Below are positions 32,466 through 39,767 of a stretch of DNA of 39,767 nt, one piece after another. Numbering within the stretch: position 1 is the stretch's first letter; each line of letters starts with the position of its first letter. The DNA is taken from assembly GCA_020627965.1 (NCBI GenBank), contig JAHDFX010000024.1, positions 1 through 39,767 on the forward strand, given 5' to 3'. The position numbers were made by a program, and so were the translations under genes. The stretch comes from Saprospiraceae bacterium. Its GTDB lineage: Bacteria; Bacteroidota; Bacteroidia; Chitinophagales; Saprospiraceae. Below the pieces are notes generated by a model, which was given only the letters and a program-made list of their open reading frames with translations, searched no databases and was not told where the DNA came from.

Positions 32466-33891
32466 TATTTTCTCTTGCGACTTTATTGAGGAGCCACTCT
32501 CTCAATTCAAGATTTTCAGTTTCATTTATCATGGTCTCTATAGCCTTTATATCAGCTCGAAAAGTTTCCCAGGTATCAGCTAACTTATCCACTATTTTAG
32601 TAAAATTATGATTGGACTCCCGATATATTATACTAATCAATTCCTGTTTTTGTTTACGAAACAGATACTGTCTGAAAGAATTGCATTTATCATGAACGGA
32701 AATATCCCTCAACTCATACAAACTTCTGATAATAAGCTGATAATGACGAATACCATAAGATATATCATCAAATTCCAACTGTTGTAACTTGTATAACACA
32801 TCATTATGCTCTCCTTGTGCATACAAAAGCTGGGCATCATACAAAGTGGTAATGTTCTCTTTTTTATCGCCAGAACTAGGCAAATTAGCAGCATACTCTT
32901 CAATAAAACTCTTCGTCCATTTATATTCTACCTCAGAAGCCCCCAGAGATACTATGTTATTAAAATGTTCTATAGCAAAGTAGCCATTATCAATAAATAA
33001 TTCTTTTCGGATGGCTATTTTATATAAATCCAACATTTCTTTACGTGGATGATTTCCTGAAGCAATAGATGAAATATTTATAAGTAACCCCATTAAATCA
33101 CTAGCTTCCTGCTTCGTGATACCATCCAGGATTTTCAATGCATCTTCTTTAATGATCGGATATAACTTATACTCCTGACTCTTAAAAATTCTTCGAATCA
33201 TAGAATATATTTTCATCAGAATATTTTCCTCAACTGAATCTGACGATAATTTTACTACAAAATCACCGGAAAGTAATCCTCCAAAAGAAGTTCCTCTAAG
33301 GCGTTCCCATGCTGTAGCTTCACATTCATAGCGCAATTTTGTCATAATATAATGTGCATCTATATTATTCATCAAACTACTCAGGTACAACTCCGCTCCT
33401 TTACGTGAATACTTGGACGTCTCTGAATGATAATAGATCATTCGATTGAGCTGCAATTGCTGGAAGTGATTATTCATATCTTTTAGCGGCATGTCTTCCA
33501 GACTTTCCAGCATAGAACTGGCATAACGAAAGAAAAACTTATCTCCTCTTCTTCTGTCAAGTGACTTAATGAGCATAGTTTTATACTCTACAGGATTGTC
33601 TTCTGTTTCTTTCCAGACAAAATATTTTTCTATTAGCATGGTCAAGTCAGACATGAGTTCGCGCATCTTCCAATCTTCAAATACTTCCCCTCTAGGAAAT
33701 ACTTTTTTAAAAACCACTTCTTTATCCAGCTTAATACTGCTAAGGTCGTTCTTAAATTTCCTGATATAATTAAACAGCTTAAGGATTCGCTCGTTTCGAT
33801 TAAAGAAAGGGCTTTTCAAAAAGATGGCAAATTCACGGTATTCTGACTCCTTAAGTACCTTAAAATGATGTATCAACTTGGTATTTTGCAT
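32446..33891 (-). CDS. Helical-repeat protein of unknown function
   Basis: 481 residues, almost entirely alpha-helical and charged, with no signal peptide or membrane segment. The N-terminus (MQNTKLIHHFKVLKESEYRE followed by FAIFLKSPFFNRNERILKLF) is a recognisable pattern of an uncharacterised paralogous family common in Saprospiraceae-like genomes: a short motif on stalling at a 'SPFFN' turn, then KLDKEVVFKKVFP, then RELMSDLTMLIEKYFVW. The remainder resembles TPR-like helical hairpins, which would make it a protein-binding scaffold. Function is unknown. It is convergent with the secreted protein gene, with the terminator overlapping its stop. Confidence 0.7.
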   Translation of the reverse strand: MQNTKLIHHFKVLKESEYREFAIFLKSPFFNRNERILKLFNYIRKFKNDLSSIKLDKEVVFKKVFPRGEVFEDWKMRELMSDLTMLIEKYFVWKETEDNPVEYKTMLIKSLDRRRGDKFFFRYASSMLESLEDMPLKDMNNHFQQLQLNRMIYYHSETSKYSRKGAELYLSSLMNNIDAHYIMTKLRYECEATAWERLRGTSFGGLLSGDFVVKLSSDSVEENILMKIYSMIRRIFKSQEYKLYPIIKEDALKILDGITKQEASDLMGLLINISSIASGNHPRKEMLDLYKIAIRKELFIDNGYFAIEHFNNIVSLGASEVEYKWTKSFIEEYAANLPSSGDKKENITTLYDAQLLYAQGEHNDVLYKLQQLEFDDISYGIRHYQLIIRSLYELRDISVHDKCNSFRQYLFRKQKQELISIIYRESNHNFTKIVDKLADTWETFRADIKAIETMINETENLELREWLLNKVARENKEGPAT

Positions 33892-34010
33892 TTTAAAGAG
33901 CTTTTTTTATGTTTTTTCTACTACATTTTTAAAGACTAAAATACACTTTAAAAAACTAAAAATCAAACAATTACAGCAATAATATTTCATATTTTACAAC
34001 AATAAAAGCA

Positions 34011-34064
34011 CTACAAATTGTTTATTTTGTAGCTACCTTGCAAGTAAATTATGTACTACATTTG
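34011..34064 (+). promoter_or_regulatory. Orphan promoter with adjacent dyad
   Basis: TTG (34038-34040), a 16-base spacer and TACATTTG (34057-34064) match the Bacteroidota promoter, though the spacer is slightly short. CTACAAA (34011-34017) and TTTGTAG (34026-34032) form an inverted repeat just upstream. The only downstream features before a terminator at 34439 are a 32-codon ORF and untranslated DNA. Confidence 0.45.
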
Positions 34065-34331
34065 TAATTGTAAGAGCGATTGAAGAAGTTCAATACAAAA
34101 CACAAATTAAATTAAATTCCTATAATAAAAAAACAATTGTTTTAAGTTGATAAAAATAAAGCATTTTTAGCTACAACCAATAAACAATTAAAATACTTTA
34201 AACCAACAACTTAACTTGTTTTTAAATAGAAATTTAACTAAAAAAAATACTACAGTTTATCGAATTTGAAATTTGGGTTACAAAAAAAATCTCGTAAAAT
34301 TGTATTGTGAAAAGGAAGTTAGGTAGAAGAA

Positions 34332-34430
34332 ATGAAGAAAAAGAAAGTACAAAACTTCCACCCTCACAAAAAAAGATATTTTAGTGTAGAGCAAAGGCTT
34401 TGCACTTTCATGATTCTTGTCACATTTTAG
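34332..34430 (+). CDS. Predicted 32-residue peptide followed by a terminator
   Basis: ATG at 34332 to TAG at 34428-34430 encodes 32 residues: a strongly basic start (MKKKKVQNFHPHKKRYFS) and a short hydrophobic end (TFMILVTF). A G-rich GGTAGAAGAA precedes the ATG. Nine bases after the stop a strong intrinsic terminator begins, and a consensus-type promoter lies about 270 bases upstream, so a transcript over this ORF is likely. Whether the peptide or the RNA is the product cannot be said. Confidence 0.35.
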   Translation: MKKKKVQNFHPHKKRYFSVEQRLCTFMILVTF

Positions 34431-34438
34431 GTTAGGGG

Positions 34439-34474
34439 AAGGTGCTGCTGACGCCCGTTAGCGGTGCCTTTTTT
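34439..34474 (+). terminator. Intrinsic terminator of an orphan transcript
   Basis: AAGGTGCTGCTGAC (34439-34452) pairs with GTTAGCGGTGCCTT (34457-34470) including four G-U pairs, with a 4-base GCCC loop, then T4-T6. Because the G-U pairs are valid only in plus-strand RNA, the terminator is oriented to that strand. Confidence 0.75.
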
Positions 34475-34489
34475 AAAAACCTTTTAAGA

Positions 34490-34649
34490 ATAACATTGTC
34501 GTAAGAAAAACAAATTGTACATAAACAGTGGGGTCTAGAACGCTAAGATTTAATCAAATTAAGTCAGAACGAAAACAAGAAGGACTCTAACTCAAAAAGA
34601 GAAAAACAACAAGCAAGCGGTTAAAGACACCTTTGTATTTCTCACTGTG
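34490..34649 (+). ncRNA. Possible small RNA between two terminators
   Basis: The 160 bases between the first and second plus-strand terminators contain no ATG on the plus strand, yet end in a strong terminator (34650-34690). A short untranslated RNA is the simplest reading. No promoter box of good quality is visible inside it and no known RNA family is recognised. Confidence 0.25.
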
Positions 34650-34690
34650 AAAATCCGTTCGGAAGACTGGGACCTTCCGGCGGATTTTTT
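34650..34690 (+). terminator. Intrinsic terminator, second orphan
   Basis: AAAATCCG (34650-34657) and CGGAAG (34660-34665) pair with CTTCCG (34674-34679) and CGGATTTT (34681-34688), a 14-pair stem with a small internal bulge, followed by T7. On the minus strand it would be preceded, not followed, by the T-run. Confidence 0.75.
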
Positions 34691-34783
34691 TATTGTATTG
34701 TGTATACGCAACCTAATCTATAAAAGTTTCATTTTTTGGTTTTTTTTTATAATTTTTTCTATAATTTAACTTTTTCCCATGTT

Positions 34784-35227
34784 TCAAAGCTCCTTTTTGA
34801 ACCAATTTACCAATAAATCACGTTGCTCCTGACTCAACCAAGCTTCTTTGTGCATCACCATATAAGTCAGCATTGGCATTTCTTTTCCTTCTACAACTTC
34901 AACAATTTCTTCCATTTTGTATTTGGCTTTATCTGGCGAATAATTTGCAAATTCTGAAAAATTCAAATGCTCTCGCCCTCCATTTATATGACCTTTCAAC
35001 CACCAGGAAACAGGCGCTACATTACTATACCAGGGGTAGGCTGTCTTGTGTGAATGACAATCGTAACAAGCTGTTTTCAGTATAGAAGCTATTTCGGCAG
35101 GTGGTTTTTTACTGGCGATAAAATCTAGTGACGCATCTGCTGGCGGGTTGGTTTTGTCTATTCTTACAAATTGAGCAACGATAAAGGCAGCCAATAAGCC
35201 CAACAAAATTTTTCTTCGTCTTGTCAT
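34784..35227 (-). CDS. Haem-binding domain protein (CxxCH), membrane-anchored
   Basis: 147 residues. An N-terminal membrane segment (about 7-20) anchors the protein facing the periplasm. The haem-attachment motif C54-x2-C57-H58 in ACYDCHSHKTAYPWYSNVAP is that of the Haem_bd (PF14376) family, with the following SWWLKGHINGGREHLNFSEF and MPMLTYMVMHKEAWLSQEQR also typical; a Met or His from these segments would be the second haem ligand. It is expected to be a single-haem electron carrier or a redox sensor. No oxidase subunits lie nearby. Start ATG 35227. Confidence 0.9.
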   Translation of the reverse strand: MTRRRKILLGLLAAFIVAQFVRIDKTNPPADASLDFIASKKPPAEIASILKTACYDCHSHKTAYPWYSNVAPVSWWLKGHINGGREHLNFSEFANYSPDKAKYKMEEIVEVVEGKEMPMLTYMVMHKEAWLSQEQRDLLVNWFKKEL

Positions 35228-35297
35228 GGTAATTCCTATTTACCCAAAAATAGACTTTATTCTGATATATTTTATAGCTTTTCGGGCTAGCGCTTGT

Positions 35298-35804
35298 TTA
35301 ATTCGTAGGCTGACCATAATTTGTCCGACTAAAACGCCTGACTACACTAGTTCCCCGACTGATTTTCACTTTGAATAAATTATCAAAATCTGTTTCAGAA
35401 ATGGTGACACCTTGAGAACTACGCATCAGGCTATCTATAATAACGGGTATGGTATTGCTATGCCCTACTACCAATACATTGGCATTATTGATAGCTTTTA
35501 GTTGTTGTACTAATTGATCAGTTTGATTAGCATATATCATGATAGGCTCAATACCTAATTCAACTGACAAAGGTTCTGCTGTTTGTTGAGTTCGTTGATA
35601 ATTGGTTACGAAAATACGAGTAATGTCTTTGCTGCTCAGGCTATCGCGTAAGGCTTCTGCTCTCGCCAAACCCGCAGCAGTTAATTGAGGATCAGTACCA
35701 CTCCCCTTCTCTGCATGGCGTACCAGATAAAAACTGGCCGAACAGGAAGATAGTAGAGAAATAATACAACATAAAAATACAGGATAAATGAATTGCTTTA
35801 GCAT
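35298..35804 (-). CDS. Histidine-phosphatase lipoprotein (SixA/PGM-like)
   Basis: 168 residues. Lipobox LLSSC with Cys21 after a hydrophobic stretch predicts an exported lipid-anchored protein. The phosphatase core begins immediately: R29-H30 in LVRHAEK (phospho-accepting His30), a second Arg in YQRTQQTAEPL (R71), and H115 in VLVVGHSNTIPVI. The length matches the minimal SixA-like histidine phosphatase branch. It would remove phosphate from a small molecule or peptide in the periplasm. The substrate is unknown. The upstream 23-bp terminator requires that it has its own promoter in the 25-base gap or that it is read by leak-through. Confidence 0.88.
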   Translation of the reverse strand: MLKQFIYPVFLCCIISLLSSCSASFYLVRHAEKGSGTDPQLTAAGLARAEALRDSLSSKDITRIFVTNYQRTQQTAEPLSVELGIEPIMIYANQTDQLVQQLKAINNANVLVVGHSNTIPVIIDSLMRSSQGVTISETDFDNLFKVKISRGTSVVRRFSRTNYGQPTN

Positions 35805-35823
35805 GATTGTTTATTTTAAACGA

Positions 35824-35880
35824 AAAAAGACATAAGTCATCCCGAATTTTAAAAGTGTTAAAATTCGGGATGACTTATGT
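35824..35880 (-). terminator. Very long-stem intrinsic terminator of the first arylsulfotransferase-like gene
   Basis: Bases 35830-35852 are the exact complement of 35858-35880, a 23-bp perfect stem with the 5-base loop AAGTG. On the minus strand it is followed by CTTTTTTCG (35829-35821). The stem contains TCATCCCGAATTTT, a string of a family of Bacteroidota intergenic repeats, so a mobile repeat may have been recruited as the terminator. Confidence 0.85.
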
Positions 35881-35910
35881 ATATATCCGTTCAATAAACG
35901 AAAAGTCACC

Positions 35911-37551
35911 CTATCGGGAAACCACTATTTTACCTGCTGCACGCTGATCCAGATACACAAAGTAAATACCCTGTACCCAACTTTCTGTCGAAATATTCAA
36001 GTAATCAGCTCCATTATTAGAATCAATATATATTAATTCGCCTAGCATATTGTATACCTCAACATTTTCAGCTTCTACCTCATTCAAATCGATTCTTACC
36101 TGATCATTTGCCGGATTAGGAAAAATACTTACTTCATTGATAACAGAAACGTTCTGATTAGAAACAAAGCAAATATCCAGCGGTGCCGGATCAAGCTCTA
36201 TGTAACCTTGTGGCGTAAGGTCACGTCCGTCAAAAGCCGGATAATCTTCCAGATAACGCGTCATACGAAACTGTAGATTATTATTAATTGCCAGCGTGCT
36301 TCCCTGCGAAACAACCACCCCTCCGATCATTGGATTCACATATTCCCAGACAATATCTTCATCGGGTGTGATCTCGTAAGAATAACCAAAACGTCCGACA
36401 GCGATTAAGGTATTTCCATTGACCAGTCTTTGTACACTGGATAAACCCGTAGACCACATATCTTGCGGCACAGGGCGCGTATACGACCAGTCAAAATCAG
36501 TAGGCAGAAAAGTTCCGCCAGACATCAGATAGCTGTCACTATAAAAATCATAATCTGGACGCAACAGGTGTACAGAAGAAAAATCTTCCCCTACACGATT
36601 ATTAAATATAGCAATTTTGCCGAAGTCAGGATGTCCAAGCGGTACATCTACCCAATGCGCATCATGCTGGTAGTATAGTTTCTGATCTGTACTATCACCA
36701 GCACCATAAGTCTCAGGATTTCCCCAGCGGAACATCAGGTCGCCCTGAGGGCCGGCAGCCTGCGCAGTGGTTGTATTGTGATTAATGATCCAAAATTCAT
36801 TAAAGGTAGGGACATTCAATATCAGATGATCCAAAAACGGATTATAAGCAAGCGCATTAGAATGCATCCAGTCAGCCGGGCCACCTGCATAGTTAATATC
36901 TATTAACTCAGGATGATCAGCAACAACACCATAATTATCTTTTGTCGGATCGTAATCCTGAATCAAATGATCCCAGGCATGCCATTCCCAGACAATGCTT
37001 CCGCCACCTGCTCCATCAGGTTCTACTTCTACGATATAATCCGGCCACAATTCTCCATCGGCCAGTTGGCTTGTATCACGTCCTGCCTGAATAGATTCAG
37101 CTTCAGTCTTCAATTCCCAGGCGATTATAAATACTCCTCCTGTATTGGTATTCAAGGCAATATCATGGTGCATACGCTTCAGAGAATCATTGATCGTATA
37201 TTCCCAGAGTAGATTATTATCCCAATCACGTACTTCCAGTTTTTCTCCGCCACCACCAGCATGAATGTAGGCATTCGAGGCTGAACCATTGCCTTTACAA
37301 ACATATAAGTCGCCATTAGTATCGAGATATACACCATTGCCTGGCTTGAAACTATCTTCTTCCCAAACATGAACGATTTGCCCGCAATTATCCAGCAAAT
37401 AAGCATTGCCCTGATTATGTGGGTAATGCAAATTATAGCCAGGTGTAGCCCCCATTGCATCATAAGACAGCAATCCTACGGTGTTTTGAGCTTCTAAAAA
37501 ACTAAGCCATAAAAAGCTTAACATTAAGGTAGAAAGTAATTGTTTTTTCAT
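35911..37551 (-). CDS. Arylsulfotransferase-like T9SS protein, copy 1
   Basis: 546 residues with a signal peptide (about 1-21, ending LEAQ). The body is an aryl-sulfate sulfotransferase-type propeller (PF05935/PF14269): HHDIALNTNTGGVFIIAWE (about 126), WEWHAWDHLIQDYDPTKDNY, DWMHSNALAYNPFLDHLILN (about 226) and YYQHDAHWVD (about 294), with His positions as in ASST. ASST enzymes move sulfate between phenols by a His intermediate. The last 75 residues are a type IX sorting domain (SIFPNPANDQVRIDLN... GIYFVYL... KIVVSR), so it is secreted and probably cell-surface attached. It is a tandem paralogue of the next gene, 26 bases away. Whether it keeps catalysis is unknown. Confidence 0.85.
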   Translation of the reverse strand: MKKQLLSTLMLSFLWLSFLEAQNTVGLLSYDAMGATPGYNLHYPHNQGNAYLLDNCGQIVHVWEEDSFKPGNGVYLDTNGDLYVCKGNGSASNAYIHAGGGGEKLEVRDWDNNLLWEYTINDSLKRMHHDIALNTNTGGVFIIAWELKTEAESIQAGRDTSQLADGELWPDYIVEVEPDGAGGGSIVWEWHAWDHLIQDYDPTKDNYGVVADHPELIDINYAGGPADWMHSNALAYNPFLDHLILNVPTFNEFWIINHNTTTAQAAGPQGDLMFRWGNPETYGAGDSTDQKLYYQHDAHWVDVPLGHPDFGKIAIFNNRVGEDFSSVHLLRPDYDFYSDSYLMSGGTFLPTDFDWSYTRPVPQDMWSTGLSSVQRLVNGNTLIAVGRFGYSYEITPDEDIVWEYVNPMIGGVVVSQGSTLAINNNLQFRMTRYLEDYPAFDGRDLTPQGYIELDPAPLDICFVSNQNVSVINEVSIFPNPANDQVRIDLNEVEAENVEVYNMLGELIYIDSNNGADYLNISTESWVQGIYFVYLDQRAAGKIVVSR

Positions 37552-37577
37552 AGTAAATTCGTTTACACTCAGTCAAA

Positions 37578-39263
37578 TCAGTTGACCAATTTAACCAGTT
37601 TTTTAGTTGATATAAGTTGATGATTTTTATTATAAAATTGTATTAAATACATGCCTTTTTGCAAATAGCTAATCTCTACTCTTTTAGAATATTCAAGGCT
37701 GATATTGTCTGACATCTGTTTTCCGCTAATCGAGTTAATACGGATATAGTCCAGCTTATCATTATTTGAATCAATTTCAATGAAAGTAGCAGCAGGATTT
37801 GGATAAAAATTAATCCCTATTTGCTTTTCTGGCTCTTCTACCGAAGTCAAGACATCATATATTTCACAGTCTGAAGGAAGTGGATCAAGTTCAAGCAAAT
37901 CACCGGGCATCAATTCTATACCATCAAAAGCAGGGTAATCGGGTGCATAACGATAAGCCCTAAAAACAGCGTTTTGCCCAAAAGGGCTTGAACCCTGGCT
38001 GACTGGCCCTGCAAAAGTAACAGGATTGACATAGCGCCATAAAGTATTTCCATCTATGTCTACTTCAAAAAATTCCCCATTTGCTCCTGAGCAGATCAAG
38101 GTATTTCCGTTTGACAGGCGTTGTGCACCAGATATATAACTAGAGTAAAAACTAGCAGGCACATCAGCAACATAAGTCCAATCCAGGTCTTCAGGCCCAT
38201 AAGCATCATTTGTTAAGGTATACGTCCCGTCAGCTTCCAAAGGCGGAACAATAACATCTATAGAAGAATAACTTCCTCCTGGTCTGCCTGTACCATTATT
38301 GAAGATCATAATATTCCCTACTCCCGTGCTTCCCTCTGTTATCCAGTGGCTATCATGCTGCGCAAAAAATTTACGGTCTGCCGACGTACCTCGGTCATAA
38401 GCCTCAGGGTTGCCCCAACGATATAAAATATCTCCACCTTTACCTGAATTTCCACCTGTATGTCCGGCTGCCTCAGCCGTTGTCGTACTATGGTCAATGA
38501 TCCAAAGTTCATTGAAATTTCTGGAATTAATGATAATTTGGTCAAGTACAGGGTTATAATCTACAGAATTACAATGTTGCCAGTCTGGATCACCGCTTCC
38601 TGCTCCCGGACTACCTCCACTTTGGAAATAATTCAGATTAACCAATTCTGGGTGATCCGCTATTATACCATAATTAGTTTTTGTCGAATCAAAATCCTGA
38701 ATCAAATGATCCCAAAGGTGCCACTCCCATACTATATTAGCATCATTAGTACCGAAAGGTTCCAATTCTACTACATGAGTCGGCCATACTTCGTCATTTA
38801 GAAAGGCTGGATTTCGTCCTGCTGCTATCGCTTCTGAAGCCGAGCGATATTCCCAGGCCAATACCAGAATATTCCCATTTGGTAAATACTCCAGATCATG
38901 ATGGCTATGATAAGTGGACGAAGCATATTCATAAGACCAAAGCAGATTATTACCCCAATCATATATTTCCAGTCGTCCTCCGGTTCCTCCTCCATTAAAA
39001 ACGGGACTTCCAATCCGGCAAGCACGAAGCAGGTTCCCATTTTCCAATAAATAAGCCAACTCTCCCGGACGATAATCACTCTCCCAACTATTGACCACAC
39101 GACCACAATTATCTATAAGATAGGTGTTCGTAGAACTCAATGGACTGAATAAGGTATATCCATTAAATGCCAGACTGTCATTTTCAAATAGACCAACAGT
39201 TTGTTGGCTGTAAGCAAAATTTAATACCGATGAGAGAAGGAAAGTGAATAATATTTTTCTCAT
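37578..39263 (-). CDS. Arylsulfotransferase-like T9SS protein, copy 2
   Basis: About 561 residues from ATG 39263 (MRKILFTFLLSS, signal peptide about 1-19 ending AYS); an in-frame ATG 24 bases upstream is less natural. The propeller motifs match copy 1: HSHHDLEYLPNGNILVLAWE, WEWHLWDHLIQDFDSTKTNY, DWQHCNSVDYNPVLDQIIIN and FFAQHDSHWITEG. It differs by an insertion with Gly/Ser-rich loops (SGGSPGAGSGDP) and by a Cys in place of the Ser of copy 1 in the HSN motif. A sorting domain from about 486 (FYPNPAATFIEIDSN... KGMYLIQFYNKN) closes it. It is upstream in the transcript; a 26-base gap suggests an operon with copy 1. Confidence 0.85.
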   Translation of the reverse strand: MRKILFTFLLSSVLNFAYSQQTVGLFENDSLAFNGYTLFSPLSSTNTYLIDNCGRVVNSWESDYRPGELAYLLENGNLLRACRIGSPVFNGGGTGGRLEIYDWGNNLLWSYEYASSTYHSHHDLEYLPNGNILVLAWEYRSASEAIAAGRNPAFLNDEVWPTHVVELEPFGTNDANIVWEWHLWDHLIQDFDSTKTNYGIIADHPELVNLNYFQSGGSPGAGSGDPDWQHCNSVDYNPVLDQIIINSRNFNELWIIDHSTTTAEAAGHTGGNSGKGGDILYRWGNPEAYDRGTSADRKFFAQHDSHWITEGSTGVGNIMIFNNGTGRPGGSYSSIDVIVPPLEADGTYTLTNDAYGPEDLDWTYVADVPASFYSSYISGAQRLSNGNTLICSGANGEFFEVDIDGNTLWRYVNPVTFAGPVSQGSSPFGQNAVFRAYRYAPDYPAFDGIELMPGDLLELDPLPSDCEIYDVLTSVEEPEKQIGINFYPNPAATFIEIDSNNDKLDYIRINSISGKQMSDNISLEYSKRVEISYLQKGMYLIQFYNKNHQLISTKKLVKLVN

Positions 39264-39432
39264 TATGTCCATAAATTTGAGTTTCAAAATTACAACTTTT
39301 TAGTTGACAATTCTTCGTATTATACGATTCATCTTCTATTATCATCCCTGATTATGAAACAAACATGTTAATTTTAACGTATTAGAAATACAGGTTCCTA
39401 TTACTCCATTTTTAAAATGAACTTAAATCATA

Positions 39433-39464
39433 TTTGATTTATTTGCTTACATTTAATACATTTG
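39433..39464 (+). promoter_or_regulatory. Consensus promoter of the HPt gene
   Basis: TTTG (39433-39436), a 20-base spacer and TACATTTG (39457-39464). Both boxes and the spacing fit the Bacteroidota sigma-A consensus. The predicted leader of about 90 bases contains tiny frames starting at 39474 (8 codons) and 39504 (13 codons). Confidence 0.6.
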
Positions 39465-39558
39465 TCCTGAAAATGCTATTACTGAACCCATATACAATCT
39501 GAATGGATAGCTTAACAATGTGCAAGATACTTTCAAAGCTTTAAAAACACGCTTCACT

Positions 39559-39767
39559 ATGGTTGTTATCACTAGAGTAATAAACGAAGATATGGAGAAA
39601 ATGAGGCTTCACCGTTTGGAACACCTTTATAAACTATTCAAAGGAAAGAGCAAATACGTATTGGAAATGACTGACATTTTTCTAGAGCAAGTACCTCCTG
39701 CTCTGGAAAAGATTACTCAGCATATTGAAGAAGAGAACAGAAAAGGTCTGCACTATGAAGCCCATAC
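39559..39767 (+). CDS. HPt-domain phosphotransfer protein, 3'-truncated by window edge
   Basis: The frame from ATG 39559 runs off the right edge after 69 residues. MVVITRVINEDMEKMRLHRL begins it. The segment KYVLEMTDIFLEQVPPALEK followed by ITQHIEEENRKGLHYEAH has the helix pattern of histidine phosphotransfer domains, where AH-x-LKG carries the phospho-accepting His; the sequence ends at exactly that His. HPt proteins relay phosphate between a hybrid histidine kinase and a response regulator. It could be stand-alone or the start of a longer protein. A GTG 39 bases upstream (39520) is an alternative start. Confidence 0.7.
   Translation, partial: MVVITRVINEDMEKMRLHRLEHLYKLFKGKSKYVLEMTDIFLEQVPPALEKITQHIEEENRKGLHYEAH

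Overview
This window is bacterial chromosome from a low-GC member of the Bacteroidota. Three things point there: genes are preceded by the phylum's promoter pattern (a -33 TTG/TTTG and a -7 box TAnnTTTG) instead of strong Shine-Dalgarno sites; several large secreted proteins end in type IX secretion (T9SS) type A sorting domains; and there is a rhodopsin-blh pair of the marine/freshwater Bacteroidota type. A Saprospiria- or Chitinophagia-like lineage is my guess, not something the sequence proves. I see no rRNA, tRNA, CRISPR array, transposase or phage structural gene.

Layout. 1-4.9 kb: the 3' part of rmlC/rfbC (dTDP-rhamnose synthesis), an RND-superfamily exporter, a small five-helix membrane protein and a GT4 glycosyltransferase. 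4.9-6.9 kb: an overlapping ATPase + HNH nuclease pair resembling the Septu (PtuA/PtuB) anti-phage system. 7-12 kb: a periplasmic serine hydrolase, a secreted sphingomyelinase-like EEP hydrolase, a WG-repeat lipoprotein, a GNAT acetyltransferase, and a divergent HxlR regulator / O-methyltransferase pair. 11.9-15.4 kb: a very large T9SS-secreted protein. 15.7-20.8 kb: housekeeping gcvP and thrS, divergently transcribed. 20.9-22.7 kb: the phototrophy cassette, opsin then blh. 23-28.9 kb: coaE, a TraB/GumN protein, a coiled-coil/SH3 protein, a UbiA prenyltransferase, a CNNM/CBS ion-transport protein and a lactate-2-monooxygenase-like flavoenzyme. 29-34.7 kb: a lineage-specific region of poorly known proteins, including a sigma-70-like protein and a downstream partner, with long gene-poor stretches. 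34.8-39.3 kb: a haem-binding protein, a histidine-phosphatase lipoprotein and two tandem T9SS-tagged arylsulfotransferase-like proteins. The right edge cuts an HPt phosphotransfer gene.

How the genes work together. The clearest functional unit is light-driven energy capture. Blh cleaves beta-carotene to retinal, and the opsin (DTE motif, green-tuned Met, Schiff-base Lys) uses retinal as its chromophore. The opsin also carries Gly where bacteriorhodopsin has Trp138, the position that opens a side window for a carotenoid antenna, so it is a candidate antenna-bearing pump. Carotenoid synthesis genes are not in the window. The ATPase/HNH pair is a self-contained defence candidate.

Several small genes that ordinary annotation would miss are described: a 48-residue gene antisense between coaE and the TraB gene, whose start codon overlaps its neighbour's; a 28-residue membrane peptide; and a 32-residue ORF followed by an intrinsic terminator.
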